This document shows, piece after piece, positions 34,487 through 42,339 of a stretch of DNA of 43,013 bases; positions within the stretch are counted from its first letter, which is position 1, and each line of letters begins with the position of its first letter. Source of the DNA: Elusimicrobiota bacterium (GTDB lineage: Bacteria > Elusimicrobiota > Elusimicrobia > UBA1565 > UBA9628); contig JAGWUP010000017.1 of assembly GCA_028868375.1 (NCBI GenBank), positions 1 to 43,013 of the forward strand, in the 5' to 3' direction. The position numbers were made by a program, and so were the translations under genes. The notes below the pieces were generated by a model. The model was not told the DNA's origin. It worked only from the letters and a program-made list of their open reading frames with translations, and made no database searches.

Positions 34487-35818
34487 CTAGTAGCTCAATC
34501 CCGTCGCGTAGCCCAGGGATTGTATCGTCGGCAATTGCTTCTTGAGCCGGTGCCCGATGTCGGGCCGCCAGAACGGGCTGTTTGGCACCTCCAGCGCTTC
34601 CATGATCCGGTACGCTCGCGCGGCGGCGTTCCGCACGCTCGGCCCGGTGCCGCTTGCCACCAGCAGATAGTCTCCGGCCGTCGTCAGACATGGCAGCGTC
34701 ACCACCTTTCCGTTCACATTGTGGGGAGCCGTACCGTACTGTACCTCGCAGGGGTGTACGTTGCTCCGAAACCTTGGCTGGATCCCATAGATCGGGATCC
34801 CCATCGTGTCCTTGCGCGTCTGTCGGCTGTAGGGAAAGTCGGGCATCGCCATCACCACCCCCACCGCCACGTCGTCCAGCTTGAAGGGCTTCGAGTCTCT
34901 CCCTTCTGCGAGGTCTACCAGCCATTCTGCCGGGTCCTTCCCTTCATCGAGCATCGCCATCTGGATGTTGAACGTCGGCCAGCCTGGGCGCATGGTGAAC
35001 TCCAGCGGCCACGGCGTCCCATCCTCGTCGATGATGCAGTTCACGTCCACATAGCCGACATACTGCGCGCGGTGAAGGTCCTCCTCGAAGGGCACCAGCA
35101 CCTTCTCGGCCAGCTTCGAGCGCTTCACCGCCCGGACCACCGTGCCCATCTCGCCCGTGGCCGGGCCAGTCTCGCCGGCCATCAGCTTCTTGAACTCGAA
35201 ATTCTCGTGCCAGCCGGTCTGGAAGCCGCCGGGTCCGAACCAGCCGCCCACCGCCATCTCGGTTCCCTTGACCCGCTCTTGCAGGATGAAGGCGTCCTTG
35301 TGGCGCTTCTGCTTCTTCCAGCGCTCCAGCATGAACACGAGGTCGGCTGGCGACTTGGCCACATAGCTGAGGCTCTTGTCTTCCTCGTCGCCGCAGGGCT
35401 TGCACACGAAGGCGCGGCCCTCGCGCTTCACATAGGCCAGCGCGCTGTCATAGTCGGAGAACTGCTTGAACTCGGGCACGGGAAGCCCGCGCTTCTTCAT
35501 CAGCGCCTGGCCCTTCTGCCTGTCCGTTTCCCAAGAGGCCGTCTCGACCGACGCGGCCACAATCGGAATGCCCATGCGGCGGTAAGGCTCAAGGTCCTGG
35601 AGGTAGCGCACGTTGTCGGGCAGCATGATCAGGTCGGCCCAGCGCGCCCACTCGCGCCAGTCACTGACCTGCGCGCTCTGGCCCGTGAGCAGCCCCTTGC
35701 CGATGTTCATGGTCATGCGCGACTGGCGCACATACCATTTGACCGTGTGCCCTGCGTCCTGGCAACGCAGAGCGAAGTCAGTCATCAGGCCGGCATTGTC
35801 GATCAGCAAGATCCTCAT
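34487..35818 (-). CDS. ATP-grasp enzyme, PurD (GAR synthetase)-like
   Basis: A 443-residue protein, ATG at 35818 overlapping the stop of the upstream gene (ATGA). The N-terminal domain (MRILLIDNAGLMTDFALRCQDAGHTVKWYV) is Rossmann-like, as in phosphoribosylamine-glycine ligase. The ATP-grasp domain has FVCKPCGDEEDKSLSYV, AFILQERVKGTEMAVGGWFGPGG, NFEFKKLMAGETGPATGEMGT and YVGYVDVNCIIDEDGTPWPLEFTMRPGWPTF (metal and ATP ligands). It would ligate a carboxylate to an amine using ATP. Its place in the late operon, beside virion proteins rather than in the nucleotide-metabolism arm, is unusual; the substrate is unknown. Confidence 0.85.
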   Translation of the reverse strand: MRILLIDNAGLMTDFALRCQDAGHTVKWYVRQSRMTMNIGKGLLTGQSAQVSDWREWARWADLIMLPDNVRYLQDLEPYRRMGIPIVAASVETASWETDRQKGQALMKKRGLPVPEFKQFSDYDSALAYVKREGRAFVCKPCGDEEDKSLSYVAKSPADLVFMLERWKKQKRHKDAFILQERVKGTEMAVGGWFGPGGFQTGWHENFEFKKLMAGETGPATGEMGTVVRAVKRSKLAEKVLVPFEEDLHRAQYVGYVDVNCIIDEDGTPWPLEFTMRPGWPTFNIQMAMLDEGKDPAEWLVDLAEGRDSKPFKLDDVAVGVVMAMPDFPYSRQTRKDTMGIPIYGIQPRFRSNVHPCEVQYGTAPHNVNGKVVTLPCLTTAGDYLLVASGTGPSVRNAAARAYRIMEALEVPNSPFWRPDIGHRLKKQLPTIQSLGYATGLSY

Positions 35819-38800
35819 TGCTCGTACATCGCCTTCTTCCGGGCGCGGGCGCGCTCATTCATGCGTTGCGCGGCCTGCTGGTAGTGCTGGTAGCGCGCCG
35901 AGGACACCCCAGAGAGATACGCCGGCGCGGTGCGCGCGCCCAGCATAGCCTCTACGCTGCCGATGTTCGAGCCTTTTAACCGCTCTTTCTGGATCTCGAC
36001 CGAGATAGGCATAGCTTGCTCGCGCGCCCAGTCGCCCAAAGCGCCTCGCGCCGCCGTGGTCCCGTAGATCGGGCGGCCAGCGTAGTCTTTGTTCTGCACG
36101 AGCTGCGACAGCGCTGCGGGCACGCTGTTGGCGCCGTTGGTCGCATAGGCCAGCAGCCCAGGGGGGCCGCTCTGGAGGGCATTCGCCATCGCGTAGACCT
36201 CTTTCTGGTTGCCGGGGAACAGCGCGCGCTCTGGCCCCCCGGTGCGGGGGTCTTTGCCGCCGGTGCGGTACGCGGCCAAGTCGGCGGCGTCCTGCGGCGG
36301 CTGCCCGGTCTTGAGGTAGGTAAAGATGGCGTTGGTCAGCGGGACCAAAGTCGCCAGCGACAGCACGTAGGCGGTGCGCGGCGAGATGCCCGCGCCACTC
36401 TTGATGCCGCGCAGGCCTTCGGGAATGTCGTGCAGGCCCCCGCCGATCTCGCGCCACGAACCGATCTTCCATGTGGGCGACATGAGCGCGGCGCTGAGAA
36501 CTTGCTGTGTCTTGCGCTTCCAGAACATGTTGTCGCGGTTCATCTCGCCAAAGCGGTTGTCGATCGAGTCGAGCGCGCGGGCGGCGTACTCTTCGATCTC
36601 CCGCTCGGTGGCGCCGGGCCTCTCGCGCAGATACCCTTCCATCATGTCGGACCACGCCCCCATCTTGAGACGAGGGATGATCTCTTCAAACAGCGGCTGC
36701 ACCGCCGAGGACATGAGATTGGACACCGCCCGGCCGGCGGCCACCGCACGGTCGCGGGCGCGGATGTCAGACCCGAACATCGCTTGCGCCTGGCGCTTGA
36801 TCTCCGGGGCCAGCGATTTGGTCTTCCACGCATCGTAGAAGGTCTTGGCCTGCGTGCCCCGGTAGTCGCGGTCCATCGTCACGCGGCCGCCGGCCTTCGA
36901 AAAACGCTCGGCCAGGTCTTTGCGGAAGGGGCTGAACTCAGACTTACCGAGGATCTGCCGCTTCATCATGTCACCCTCAAGCCCGTACTTGAGCGGCGCC
37001 AGCGGCGCGGAGGCGATCTTGCCGAGGCCCTTGGCGATGTTGCCCCGCGACGCAGACTCCCAACCGGCGCCCATGCGCGATGCCGCGCTCTCGAACAGCA
37101 TGGTCGAGGCGTGGTAGGCCGACAGCGCGAACTTCCACAGCATCGCGTTGACGCCAGCCTTATAGGCGTAGTGCCCCAGCGCCTCGCCCGGCCCGGCGCT
37201 GGGGTCGAAGGGCTTGGAAATGGAGTTGTTGTAGATGCGGGCCACCTCGGGCCGAGCGTAGAGGACCTCCTTCTGCACCGCCCGGTCGGGGTTGGTCTTG
37301 GGGGCCTTGGGCGCTTCCGGCCCAGGCGTGACGTTGCGCGCGCTGGCCGCTGCGTCTTCCAGCGCCGGGCGCGCTTCGGCGCCCAACCCAACAGGCTCGC
37401 CCGGCCATCGGGCGCGGCCCACAGCGTTGCGGCCCGGCAGTTCTTTCGGTGCTTCGACAATCGGGGGCTCGGCGCCGGGCAACGCACGCTGGCCGCCCGG
37501 GCCTCCGAGTTGGGGAGCCTCCGGTCCGGGCAAGGCTTTGGGGCCAACAGCGGGCGTCACGTCGGGCGGGGGACCGCCACGGGCGCCGCGCGAACCTTTG
37601 GGCAGCCGCTCGGCCAAGATGCCGTTGAGAGGCACCCATCCCTCGGGCTGCTGCCCCGGCCTATGCCACGAAGCGTACCCGTTCTGTTTGAGAAACGCTT
37701 GCGCCTCGTGCGTGGCCATCAGGTTGGCCATGTTCTCGCTGTAGACCTGTACCGTCTGCAACGGTCCGTACTTGGGCGTCAGCCCGGCTTTGAGGCCATC
37801 TTCGATGGTCGGGATGGTGCGGGTCTTGAAATATCGCCCGGTGCCCTGCTTGGTCGAAAACGCGGCCATCCGCCGCTCGACCTCTGCGGGGTCGTCGGCC
37901 CACATGTGGGTGTAATAGTCCTTGATGAACCCGATGGTGCCGCCGGTGTTGCGCGGCACGATCTTCGAGGCCTCGGCGTGCCAATGCTGGTAGGCGTCGC
38001 GGATGGCGTCGGCGGCTTTGAGGTCGTGCGGCCCCAGGCCCAGGTCCTTGGCGAACTCATACTCGTTGCCCGTCACGGTTCCGCGTGGGCCGAGCTTGTC
38101 GGCCCCCAGAACCACGCCAGGCTTGCCCGTCTCTGGGGCCTTCGAGCGGTTCTCCACGAACTTGTAGAAGCCGTTGATCTGTTCGGGGGTGCTGCGCTCC
38201 ATGCGCCCGGACAGTTTGCCGAGCTGGTAGCCAATGCGATCCGCCTGGGCGCCTTGCAGCCCCTTCGCCTTGCGGATGAACAGCGCCGAAGCCCGCGCCT
38301 GCTCCGAAGCCCGCGAAGGGTCAAACGCCGCGCGGGTCTTCTGGTAGGCCTGACGGACCAATCCCGGCTTACGCTCTGCGCCGGCGGTGGCCGCGTCGGA
38401 AGCGACCTCGCCGAGGGTCGCCGCCTTGGCGCCACCGCGCACCAGCCGCGCCGCGCCGGCGCCCGCTGAGGCCAGCGTTGCGGCATCCAGCCCCACGCCC
38501 ACCGGGTCCTTGGCCAAGGAGCGTTTGAACCCCTCTACGCTGCCGTAGCGGTCCTTGTAGAACTGCGCGAACTGGCGGGCTTTTCGCTCGTCAGCTTCGG
38601 CCTCGGCCCGGTAGGCGCCGCCCGGCTTGGGCAGCCCCGCCGCGTATGCCGCGCCGGCGATGGTGCCGGCGGCGCTGTCTGCGGTGCGGATCGGATGCCG
38701 AGCCATATCGACCAGTCCTTCGACCTGCGCCATCGCGCTCGAAGGGATGTTGCGCACCGCTTGTTTTACCGTCTCGCCCCACCCCATAGGCTGCTGGGGG

Positions 38801-38946
38801 GTGGTGCTCTTGGCGGCGGCAACCGGTGTAGCCGGGGGAAGGTCCGCGAAAGCGTTGCCCTTCGCCGTGGAAACGGGGGGAAGGTCCGCGAAGGCGTTGC
38901 CCTTCGCCGTGGGAACGGGGGGAAGGTCCGCGAAGGCGTTGGGCAT
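35815..38946 (-). CDS. large internal virion (ejection) protein
   Basis: A 1043-residue protein, ATG at 38946 overlapping the stop of the upstream gene. The N-terminus has three copies of a 14-residue repeat, NAFADLPPVxTAKG; the FADLPP motif is common at the start of podophage internal proteins. The body is long, helical and basic, with a Pro/Gly-rich linker around residues 450-540 (PGPEAPQLGGPGGQRALPG). The C-terminal half (SRALDSIDNRFGEMNRDNMFWKRKTQQVLSAALMSPTWKIGSWREIGGG) resembles the large-polyvalent-protein-associated (LPD38-type) domain of phage ejection proteins. It probably forms part of the channel extruded into the host. Confidence 0.82.
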   Translation of the reverse strand: MPNAFADLPPVPTAKGNAFADLPPVSTAKGNAFADLPPATPVAAAKSTTPQQPMGWGETVKQAVRNIPSSAMAQVEGLVDMARHPIRTADSAAGTIAGAAYAAGLPKPGGAYRAEAEADERKARQFAQFYKDRYGSVEGFKRSLAKDPVGVGLDAATLASAGAGAARLVRGGAKAATLGEVASDAATAGAERKPGLVRQAYQKTRAAFDPSRASEQARASALFIRKAKGLQGAQADRIGYQLGKLSGRMERSTPEQINGFYKFVENRSKAPETGKPGVVLGADKLGPRGTVTGNEYEFAKDLGLGPHDLKAADAIRDAYQHWHAEASKIVPRNTGGTIGFIKDYYTHMWADDPAEVERRMAAFSTKQGTGRYFKTRTIPTIEDGLKAGLTPKYGPLQTVQVYSENMANLMATHEAQAFLKQNGYASWHRPGQQPEGWVPLNGILAERLPKGSRGARGGPPPDVTPAVGPKALPGPEAPQLGGPGGQRALPGAEPPIVEAPKELPGRNAVGRARWPGEPVGLGAEARPALEDAAASARNVTPGPEAPKAPKTNPDRAVQKEVLYARPEVARIYNNSISKPFDPSAGPGEALGHYAYKAGVNAMLWKFALSAYHASTMLFESAASRMGAGWESASRGNIAKGLGKIASAPLAPLKYGLEGDMMKRQILGKSEFSPFRKDLAERFSKAGGRVTMDRDYRGTQAKTFYDAWKTKSLAPEIKRQAQAMFGSDIRARDRAVAAGRAVSNLMSSAVQPLFEEIIPRLKMGAWSDMMEGYLRERPGATEREIEEYAARALDSIDNRFGEMNRDNMFWKRKTQQVLSAALMSPTWKIGSWREIGGGLHDIPEGLRGIKSGAGISPRTAYVLSLATLVPLTNAIFTYLKTGQPPQDAADLAAYRTGGKDPRTGGPERALFPGNQKEVYAMANALQSGPPGLLAYATNGANSVPAALSQLVQNKDYAGRPIYGTTAARGALGDWAREQAMPISVEIQKERLKGSNIGSVEAMLGARTAPAYLSGVSSARYQHYQQAAQRMNERARARKKAMYEQ
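38839..38946. repeat. 42-bp tandem repeats encoding FADLPP motifs
   Basis: AAGGTCCGCG recurs at 38839, 38881 and 38923, an exact 42-bp period (14 residues, NAFADLPPVxTAKG). The units are nearly identical, so the expansion is recent or maintained. Units lie at the very N-terminus of the 1043-residue ejection protein. Confidence 0.9.
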
Positions 38947-40124
38947 CAGCGCCCAAGGACGGCCGCCGCCGCCCCACTCCCGTATTGCTGGTCGAAGTCA
39001 CCGCGCAGCTTAGGGTTGGCCCGGAGACGCTGTATAGCCGCAGGCGGGATGTGGCCGAGTTGCACCGGCCCGCGCGTTTGGGGTGCTGCGCGCGAAGGCG
39101 CCGGGGCCGATCGGGCGGGGGCGGCGCGCGGCGTCCGGCGCCCGGCCATCGCCTGCACCGCAGCGTTCGCGGCCCGCGCGGCCTCGCCCTCCGAAGCGCC
39201 GGGGTGGTTGGCCATGTAGGCGGAATAGACGCGGCCGAAGAGAGCCGAGGCGCTGTTGGCCGCGCTGTCGTCGCTGCGCATCCCGGCGCGCTCGTAGGCT
39301 CCGCCTTGGTTGATGTTAGCCACGTCCGTTCGGCTGGCGGCGCCGATGTTGGCGACCTGCACCCGCGTGGCGTCATGCCCCGCCGCGGCGGTTGCGCGTT
39401 CGGAGATACTCTCCCCGGTGAGGCTCTCCAGCACGCGGTCGTGCCGCTCCCTCTCAGCAGCGACCTGCGCTTGCGTGGCACCTCTTTTCGCCAGCTCCCG
39501 AAGCTGCGCCGCGTGATACTCGCTTTCCTCCTGCAACTTGGCAAACTTGAACTGGAGGTCCTGCTGCGTGCGGAGCATCTGCACTTGAGACTGCATCGCC
39601 GCCTTGGTCAGCGGCGACACGCCCTTGATCTGCTCAATCTGCTGCTCGACCGCTGCGGCCAGCGTCCGGGGGTCGATGCCGGGGTTAGCGGCCTTGATGC
39701 CTTGGGCGAGGGAGCTGATCGACTGCTGGGCCGCTTTGATCGGGTCGTCCATGCCGGCGGCGTCGGGCTGCGCGGTGCTCGACAGGCCGGGCATCGGCGG
39801 CTCCTTGGCCGGCGCCGCGCCGCCATCGGCGTTCACCGCCGCCAAGCCCTGCTGCGCTTGGGGCGAAAGACCCTGGGCCACCTGAGGCGCCAACTGGATT
39901 GGCTGCTGGGCCGGGGCGGGCGAAGGCGTGGCGGCTGGCGGCGCAGCGGGCGCCGGGGCGCCGCCCTGCGCAAACATCTTCCCCAGCGCCGTCTGCGCGG
40001 CGGTCTGCTGGGCCATCTGGTCCTGCATCTGCTTCGCACGGAGCTGCCGCTCGTAGTTCTCGGCCGAAGCGGCCTGCCCGGCCTGCAACGCCTGCGCGAA
40101 AGACTGGAGGGTTCCGAGGTTCAT
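38946..40124 (-). CDS. internal virion protein
   Basis: A 392-residue protein (MNLGTLQSFAQALQAGQAAS), ATG at 40124. N-terminal helical Gln/Ala region, a Pro/Ala linker (APAPAAPPAATPSPAPAQQP), a long coiled-coil middle (SQVQMLRTQQDLQFKFAKLQEESEYHAAQLRELAKRG) and a Pro/Arg linker before a small C-terminal domain (QLGHIPPAAIQRLRANPKLRGDFDQQYG). Layout and position next to the ejection protein indicate a second internal virion protein. The C-terminal PAAIQRLRANP...FDQQYG motif is widespread at the ends of such phage proteins. Confidence 0.78.
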   Translation of the reverse strand: MNLGTLQSFAQALQAGQAASAENYERQLRAKQMQDQMAQQTAAQTALGKMFAQGGAPAPAAPPAATPSPAPAQQPIQLAPQVAQGLSPQAQQGLAAVNADGGAAPAKEPPMPGLSSTAQPDAAGMDDPIKAAQQSISSLAQGIKAANPGIDPRTLAAAVEQQIEQIKGVSPLTKAAMQSQVQMLRTQQDLQFKFAKLQEESEYHAAQLRELAKRGATQAQVAAERERHDRVLESLTGESISERATAAAGHDATRVQVANIGAASRTDVANINQGGAYERAGMRSDDSAANSASALFGRVYSAYMANHPGASEGEAARAANAAVQAMAGRRTPRAAPARSAPAPSRAAPQTRGPVQLGHIPPAAIQRLRANPKLRGDFDQQYGSGAAAAVLGR

Positions 40125-40138
40125 CGCCGTCTCCTACC

Positions 40139-40969
40139 TCACAGTTTCAGCTTGCCGAGCAGGTCGCCGCCCAGCGTCCCGCCGCCACCGGTGGCCAAGC
40201 CGAATATCGAACCCAGCCCGCCCAGCAGGCCACCCGACGAGTTGTTGATCTGCGTGGCCTGATCCTGCAACTGCGTGGCGTTCTGGCCGAGAGCCAGATA
40301 CTTGCCGTAGTCGCTGACATCGTTCTGGAGCGTCGTCGAGGCGTTGCCCATGCCGCTGACCAACTGTGACAGCGCCGAGAGGATGTCGCCTTGGTTGGCG
40401 TTGTATTGCGCCGACGGGGCGATGGCGCTGTTGGCCATCTGCGTGGCGCCCGCCGAGGCCAAGGTGTTGCTCTGGCCGAACAGCGACGACAGCGCGGCGA
40501 TGGCCTGCTGCTGCTTGGCCGCCCGCTGCGCCTGCCAGTTGAGGTTGAAGTTGGTGGAAGCATCACCCACCAGCCCGGCGCCAAAGGGCGATCCGGCCAC
40601 GCCCGATTGCGCCGCGCTGATCGCCGCTGCATCCTGCGCGCTCTTGAGCTGGTTGTTGTAGAGCGCAGAGGTCGGGTCGAAGCCGCTGGCGATGATCGAC
40701 GGCGCGTAGCTGTTCAGCGTTGCGGCGTTGGCGAGGTCAGTCTGGCCAGCGCCGTAGCCAGCCGCCGAGGCAGCGTTGACCCCGCTCTGCGCGGAGGCCG
40801 CATATGGGTTGTTCAGCACATTCTGGTAGGCGGTGTTGTAGCCCTGTGCCGCCGTGTTGAAGGTGTTCTGGTTCGCGCTCGTCAGGTTGTTGAGCGTGTT
40901 CGTGTAGCTCGCGTCCGCCTGGCTCTGAGAGGCCGGCGTGTAAGCCATCGGTGCAGAAGAGCCGCCCAT
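40139..40969 (-). CDS. internal virion protein, Ala/Asn/Gln-rich
   Basis: A 276-residue protein (MGGSSAPMAYTPASQSQADA), ATG at 40969, AGGGTGAT upstream. Rich in Asn/Ala/Gln/Ser/Thr with repeated patterns (NTFNTAAQGYNTAYQNVLNNPYAASAQSGV) and a Gly-rich, hydrophobic C-terminus (GGLLGGLGSIFGLATGGGGTLGGDLLG) that could insert into a membrane. It matches the small internal/ejection proteins that precede the large ones in many podophages. Confidence 0.78.
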   Translation of the reverse strand: MGGSSAPMAYTPASQSQADASYTNTLNNLTSANQNTFNTAAQGYNTAYQNVLNNPYAASAQSGVNAASAAGYGAGQTDLANAATLNSYAPSIIASGFDPTSALYNNQLKSAQDAAAISAAQSGVAGSPFGAGLVGDASTNFNLNWQAQRAAKQQQAIAALSSLFGQSNTLASAGATQMANSAIAPSAQYNANQGDILSALSQLVSGMGNASTTLQNDVSDYGKYLALGQNATQLQDQATQINNSSGGLLGGLGSIFGLATGGGGTLGGDLLGKLKL

Positions 40970-40973
40970 GTGA

Positions 40974-41432
40974 TCACCCTAGGAGTTTGCTGCGAAATGT
41001 CTCGGCAAGGGAATACCCCAAACGGCCAAGAACCGCATCCAGTTTTTTGTTGGCCACCGGCACCGAGTAGACCACTTTGCCCACGCCCGCCTCGCGCAGC
41101 AGCTTCTCGCTGCCCAGCAGCAGCTTGCCGCCGGCGAAGCCCCGGTGCTGCGGCTCGACATAGACCCCTTGGTTCAGCGCGTAAAGGGTGGCGCCGTAGA
41201 GGATGTGGGGCGTGACGTGGAAGGCGTTGTAGCCGATCAACTCGCCATCCTTCCGCAGCGCCGCCACCCTGAACGCCCCGGCCCGGTTCAGCCTGCACAT
41301 GGCCGGCCAGTCGGGGAAGAAGCCAACGCTGGCTTGGTCGTCCCCCGCCTCCAGCCAATGCACATAGGCCAGCGATGCGACGCCCTCGTCAAGCAGCCTG
41401 CTCAGCGGCTCCCATGCGAGGGCGAGCGTCAC
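40974..41432 (-). CDS. GNAT-family acetyltransferase
   Basis: A 152-residue protein with a GTG start at 41432, overlapping a 12-codon leader ORF. The acetyl-CoA-binding motif is VYVEPQHRGFAGGKLLLGSEKLLREAG (QxxGxxG/A type), preceded by beta strands (FRVAALRKDGELIGYNAFHV). GNAT enzymes acetylate amino groups of proteins or small molecules. In podophages a GNAT gene often sits just before the internal virion proteins; its target is unknown. Confidence 0.83.
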   Translation of the reverse strand: MTLALAWEPLSRLLDEGVASLAYVHWLEAGDDQASVGFFPDWPAMCRLNRAGAFRVAALRKDGELIGYNAFHVTPHILYGATLYALNQGVYVEPQHRGFAGGKLLLGSEKLLREAGVGKVVYSVPVANKKLDAVLGRLGYSLAETFRSKLLG

Positions 41433-41467
41433 CAGCCGGCCATGGCGACTGCGGATGTCGTGTTCAT
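41429..41467 (-). CDS. 12-codon leader ORF before the GNAT gene
   Basis: ATG at 41467 overlaps the previous stop (ATGA) and the ORF ends in TGA at 41429, overlapping the GTG of the GNAT gene (GGTGA). It encodes MNTTSAVAMAGW. It probably serves to carry ribosomes from one gene to the next rather than as a functional peptide. Confidence 0.35.
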   Translation of the reverse strand: MNTTSAVAMAGW

Positions 41468-41970
41468 AGCGTTACCTCTGCGGGCGCGCCCAGCGACAGC
41501 TCGATCACGAGTTCGTGGGCGGTGTTGGGTGCGTCGAAGTTGCTGCGGCTGCCCGGCTTGCGCGGATCACGGGCGAGCGCGTGCCACGGCGCCGGGGCCA
41601 CCGCCTCGCTGCCCGAGTGCAGCCGGAAGCCGGGCGCCGGCGCCAGCAGCACATGGACCTCCAGGTCCACGCCCGGCGTGTGGCCCCATTGCTCGAAGCC
41701 ATCGGGGTCAAAGGCGCAGACGTAGGCGTTCTCGATGGCCGCGCCGGGGCTGCGCGCGGAAAGCTGCGCCCGCACCCGGTCGAGAAACGCAGCCGCCGGC
41801 TTCCATTCGGCCATCAGCGGCGCGGGTTCCCCGCCACGCACGAGGTCGAGGTAGCGGACCCCCTCGTGCCGGGGATCCTGGCTATCGACCAAGGCGCGCC
41901 GATGCTTCCCGACATAGGAGGCATAGAACGCGCCGAGGTCAAAGAAGCCGAGAGGCGCGAGGGATGTCAC
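41464..41970 (-). CDS. hypothetical protein next to the GNAT gene
   Basis: A 168-residue protein with GTG at 41970 (GTGA overlap). Sequence MTSLAPLGFFDLGAFYASYVG, then VCAFDPDGFEQWGHTPGVDLEVHVLLAPAPGFRLHSGSE and SNFDAPNTAHELVIEL. The second half is beta-rich with spaced His and Asp, reminiscent of cupin or double-stranded beta-helix folds, but ligands are not clear and I do not assign a family. It is coupled to the GNAT gene. Confidence 0.7.
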   Translation of the reverse strand: MTSLAPLGFFDLGAFYASYVGKHRRALVDSQDPRHEGVRYLDLVRGGEPAPLMAEWKPAAAFLDRVRAQLSARSPGAAIENAYVCAFDPDGFEQWGHTPGVDLEVHVLLAPAPGFRLHSGSEAVAPAPWHALARDPRKPGSRSNFDAPNTAHELVIELSLGAPAEVTL

Positions 41971-42131
41971 GCGACGCGGCCACCCAGCGAATGCGACTGC
42001 GCCACGCTGTCACGGGTCGCGCCGTCGTTGACGCTGCCCTTGGGCGGCCGCATACCGCTGTCGCCCGGCGGGCAGGTGCGCTTGAGGCCGGCGTGCATAT
42101 TGCCCATCGAGGCGCCTTTGGTCTTGGCCAT
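41967..42131 (-). CDS. 54-residue hypothetical protein
   Basis: ATG at 42131 with AAGGAACC upstream, to TGA at 41967 overlapping the next gene. Basic, Gly/Lys/Ser-rich and low-complexity: MAKTKGASMGNMHAGLKRTC, then PPGDSGMRPPKGSVNDGATRDSVAQSHSLGGRVA. It resembles small disordered virion-operon proteins. A longer start at 42194 is possible but has no ribosome site. Confidence 0.65.
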   Translation of the reverse strand: MAKTKGASMGNMHAGLKRTCPPGDSGMRPPKGSVNDGATRDSVAQSHSLGGRVA

Positions 42132-42339
42132 GGTCAGGTTCCTTGTGAAAGGTGCGGTGTTCGAACGAACGGTGACTGCGCCGGTATGCCACACCTTTGC
42201 AGACGCATCAACACAGACAGCGCTGGCCCATCTGGATAGGCCAAACGCTGCTGCGGTGGAGCGGGAATTGAGGGCGCTGAGGGAGGTGCTAAGCGCTATT
42301 CGTTCAATACGGTCCGCACGAGCGCGCCCCCGTAGATAG
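42130..42339 (+). CDS. possible plus-strand ORF in the gap beside the fibre gene
   Basis: The gap 42132-42295 has no minus-strand gene. On the plus strand, ATG 42130 opens a 69-codon frame (MVRFLVKGAVFERTVTAPVC...) with a protein-like C-terminal helix, DRPNAAAVERELRALREVLSAIRSIR. It lacks a clear ribosome site and its last 44 bases run antisense to the fibre gene. It may instead be a leader region; a weak leftward TTGATG-17-CATACC lies within the same gap. Confidence 0.25.
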   Translation: MVRFLVKGAVFERTVTAPVCHTFADASTQTALAHLDRPNAAAVERELRALREVLSAIRSIRSARARPRR

